Shown piece after piece: positions 62,768 to 64,000 of a DNA stretch of 64,000 bases. How positions within the stretch are numbered: position 1 is the first letter of the stretch; each line of letters opens with the position of its first letter. The position numbers and the translations under genes are program-made. Origin of the DNA: Porticoccaceae bacterium. GTDB taxonomy: Bacteria; Pseudomonadota; Gammaproteobacteria; Pseudomonadales; Porticoccaceae. The notes beneath the pieces are model-generated. The model was not told the DNA's origin, ran no database searches, and was given only the letters and a program-made list of their open reading frames with translations. Where the stretch lies: positions 53,456-117,455 of the forward strand of contig JAJFKC010000048.1 of assembly GCA_021773435.1 (NCBI GenBank). The letters are read 5' to 3'.

Positions 62768-63787
62768 TTGACTGCGCAGGAAACACATACGACTGACGTC
62801 GCCATTATCGGCGCGGGGCCAGTGGGCCTGTTCAGCGTCTTTGAATGTGGCATGTTGAAAATGTCTACCCATGTGATTGATATTTTGCCGGCAATCGGCG
62901 GCCAGTGTGTGGCCCTGTATCCAGAAAAACCCATTTACGATATTCCGGCCGTACCCAAAATTACCGCCGCCCAACTGATTGACCAGCTTGAAAAACAGGT
63001 CGCCTCATTCAAACCGGTTTATCATTTCAATCAGCAAGTCGTCGAGCTGGAAAAGGTCGATGATTACTGGCAGCTCAAGACATCTTCCAACACCCTAATC
63101 AAAGCCCGGGCGGTAATTATTGCCGCGGGTGCCGGTGCCTTCGGGCCGAATAAACCACCGATTGCCGATATCGAACAATACGAAGGCAAGTCGGTGCATT
63201 ATCTAGTGCATCAGCAAGAGTTATTTAGAGACCAACGTATTGTTATCGCCGGAGGCGGCGACTCAGCCGTTGATTGGGCCATCGCACTGGCCGACATCGC
63301 GTCAGAAATTTATGTAGTACACCGCCGCGACCGGTTTCGCGCCGCACCCGACACTGTCGAGCAAATGAAAGCATTGGCCAACGCAGGGAAGATCGAGCTG
63401 GTTATTCCTTATCAGTTGGCAGGCATTGAGGGCGATAGCGGCCAGCTCACCGCAGTGGACGTTAAAACCCTTGATGGGGATCAACGGCGTATCGAAGCTG
63501 ACCATCTATTATCCTTCTTCGGTCTGGTGAATAAACTGGGGCCGATAAATGACTGGGGGCTGGACGTTCACAATGGCCTGATCAATGTCGAGCCGACCAC
63601 AGCTGCCACGGATGTCGAAGGTATATTTGCGGTGGGCGATATTGCCGGTTATCCCCATAAGCTAAAACTTATACTGTCAGGGTTTGCCGAATCAGCACAG
63701 GCTGCACATGCCGCCTTTAAAGTGGTGAATCCGGGGGAGGCCCTTCATTTTGAGCACTCTACTACTTCGGGCCTTCCAGGCCTCTAG
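62768..63787 (+). CDS. Ferredoxin-NADP reductase, thioredoxin-reductase-like (type 2)
   Basis: This FAD protein of 339 residues transfers electrons between NADPH and ferredoxin. The start is a TTG seven bases after a strong AAGGAG site; no ATG precedes the FAD loop DVAIIGAGPVGLFSVFE. IDILPAIGGQCVALYPEKPI lacks the CxxC of thioredoxin reductase, which distinguishes the YumC-like type. The NADPH site is VIAGGGDSAVDWAIALAD, followed by GIFAVGDIAGYPHKLKLILS. The ferredoxin partner is not in the window. Confidence 0.92.
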   Translation: MTAQETHTTDVAIIGAGPVGLFSVFECGMLKMSTHVIDILPAIGGQCVALYPEKPIYDIPAVPKITAAQLIDQLEKQVASFKPVYHFNQQVVELEKVDDYWQLKTSSNTLIKARAVIIAAGAGAFGPNKPPIADIEQYEGKSVHYLVHQQELFRDQRIVIAGGGDSAVDWAIALADIASEIYVVHRRDRFRAAPDTVEQMKALANAGKIELVIPYQLAGIEGDSGQLTAVDVKTLDGDQRRIEADHLLSFFGLVNKLGPINDWGLDVHNGLINVEPTTAATDVEGIFAVGDIAGYPHKLKLILSGFAESAQAAHAAFKVVNPGEALHFEHSTTSGLPGL

Positions 63788-63820
63788 CGAGAGTGCGCAT
63801 AACAAGCTGACAGTAATTCT

Positions 63821-63842
63821 GGTTAATTAAATTCAATTAACC
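63821..63842. repeat. 8-bp hairpin after the ferredoxin reductase gene
   Basis: GGTTAATT (63821-63828) and AATTAACC (63835-63842) form a perfect 8-bp stem with a 6-base loop. It could end transcription of the upstream gene, although no T-run follows. It lies between that gene and the transposase start and could also belong to the element's left end. Confidence 0.45.
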
Positions 63843-63902
63843 ATTAAATATTTACGATCAACTATTAACCCGGCCTATAAACAGAGATGATATAATGACC
63901 GG

Positions 63903-64000
63903 ATGAAAATAGACGCACGAAAATTATCACAAGATGTACAGGAAGAAAAACGCAAGCAAGCCATTCGGTTATATAAAACGGGCAAGCGCTACAAAGAAAT
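63903..64000 (+). CDS. IS630-like transposase, N-terminal fragment cut by window edge
   Basis: Only 32 codons are visible from the ATG at 63903. They read as a helix-turn-helix start: MKIDARKLSQDVQEEKRKQA then IRLYKTGKRYKE, resembling the N-terminus of IS630-family transposases as recalled. A TATAAT at 63891-63896 lies immediately upstream, so the mRNA may be nearly leaderless. The left inverted repeat of the element was not identified. The call needs the sequence beyond the window. Confidence 0.5.
   Translation, partial: MKIDARKLSQDVQEEKRKQAIRLYKTGKRYKE

Noticed and set aside
1..64000. tRNA, rRNA or CRISPR loci
   Set aside because: No tRNA cloverleaf, rRNA core or regularly spaced direct repeat was seen in any intergenic region.

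Overview
The window looks like chromosomal core DNA of a marine-type gammaproteobacterium, probably near the Cellvibrionales/Pseudomonadales. It has 6S RNA (ssrS) beside zapA and ygfA, a full Gram-negative LPS inner-core set, a TonB2-type energy system, and gene neighbourhoods recalled from both Escherichia (parE-yqiA-cpdA-yqiB next to tolC; pepP-ubiH-ubiI with ygfB-zapA-ssrS-ygfA) and Pseudomonas (waaP-waaG-waaF-ilvE-glnE; lgt-thyA-folA; rppH-ptsP; ilvA-rpiA). Genus is not claimed. Coding density is high, and no tRNA, rRNA or CRISPR array was seen.

Layout. 1-4700: parE (cut by the window edge), yqiA, cpdA, yqiB, then divergent tolC. 4667-18400: LPS core and nucleotide-sugar region (waaA, an FAD oxidoreductase with an aldo/keto reductase, hldE, waaC, a sugar-nucleotide epimerase and 6-dehydrogenase, a large GT-C-like membrane protein, waaP, waaG, waaF). 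18400-31200: amino-acid metabolism (ilvE, glnE, argE, argA, ilvD) mixed with a ThDP enzyme, a small monooxygenase/methyltransferase/membrane-protein group and an orphan ExbD. 31300-33100: a small accessory patch (ParDE toxin-antitoxin, structured non-coding DNA, a GNAT-like protein). 33165-38605: a TonB2-type operon (DUF3450, large ExbB, ExbB, ExbD, TonB, TPR protein) directly downstream of folA. 39423-44000: Old Yellow Enzyme, an integron-type gene cassette with an attC site, thyA, lgt and a HAD phosphatase. 44135-49500: rppH-ptsP, an NRDE protein, and gcvT-gcvH. 49633-55869: ubiquinone hydroxylases, pepP, ygfB, zapB-like and zapA, 6S RNA, ygfA. 55900-63800: pyk, ilvA, rpiA, nitroreductase, glutaredoxin-like and macro-domain proteins, purU, and a ferredoxin-NADP reductase. 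63903-64000: the start of an IS630-like transposase.

The most unusual locus is 40600-41351. A 130-residue orphan protein sits between two GTTAGGC core sites, with a complete 90-bp attC-like imperfect palindrome after its stop codon, and no integrase is visible in the window. The unit is flanked by a pair of inward-facing imperfect inverted repeats (26 of 30 aligned columns identical by hand). This suggests a solitary integron cassette carried in, or captured by, a small element with terminal inverted repeats. Other points of note are an oxidoreductase with no AUG/GUG/UUG start before its Rossmann motif, a TARG1-like macro-domain protein, a Fur-box-like palindrome before rppH, and a 73-nt hairpin element after the ParDE pair.
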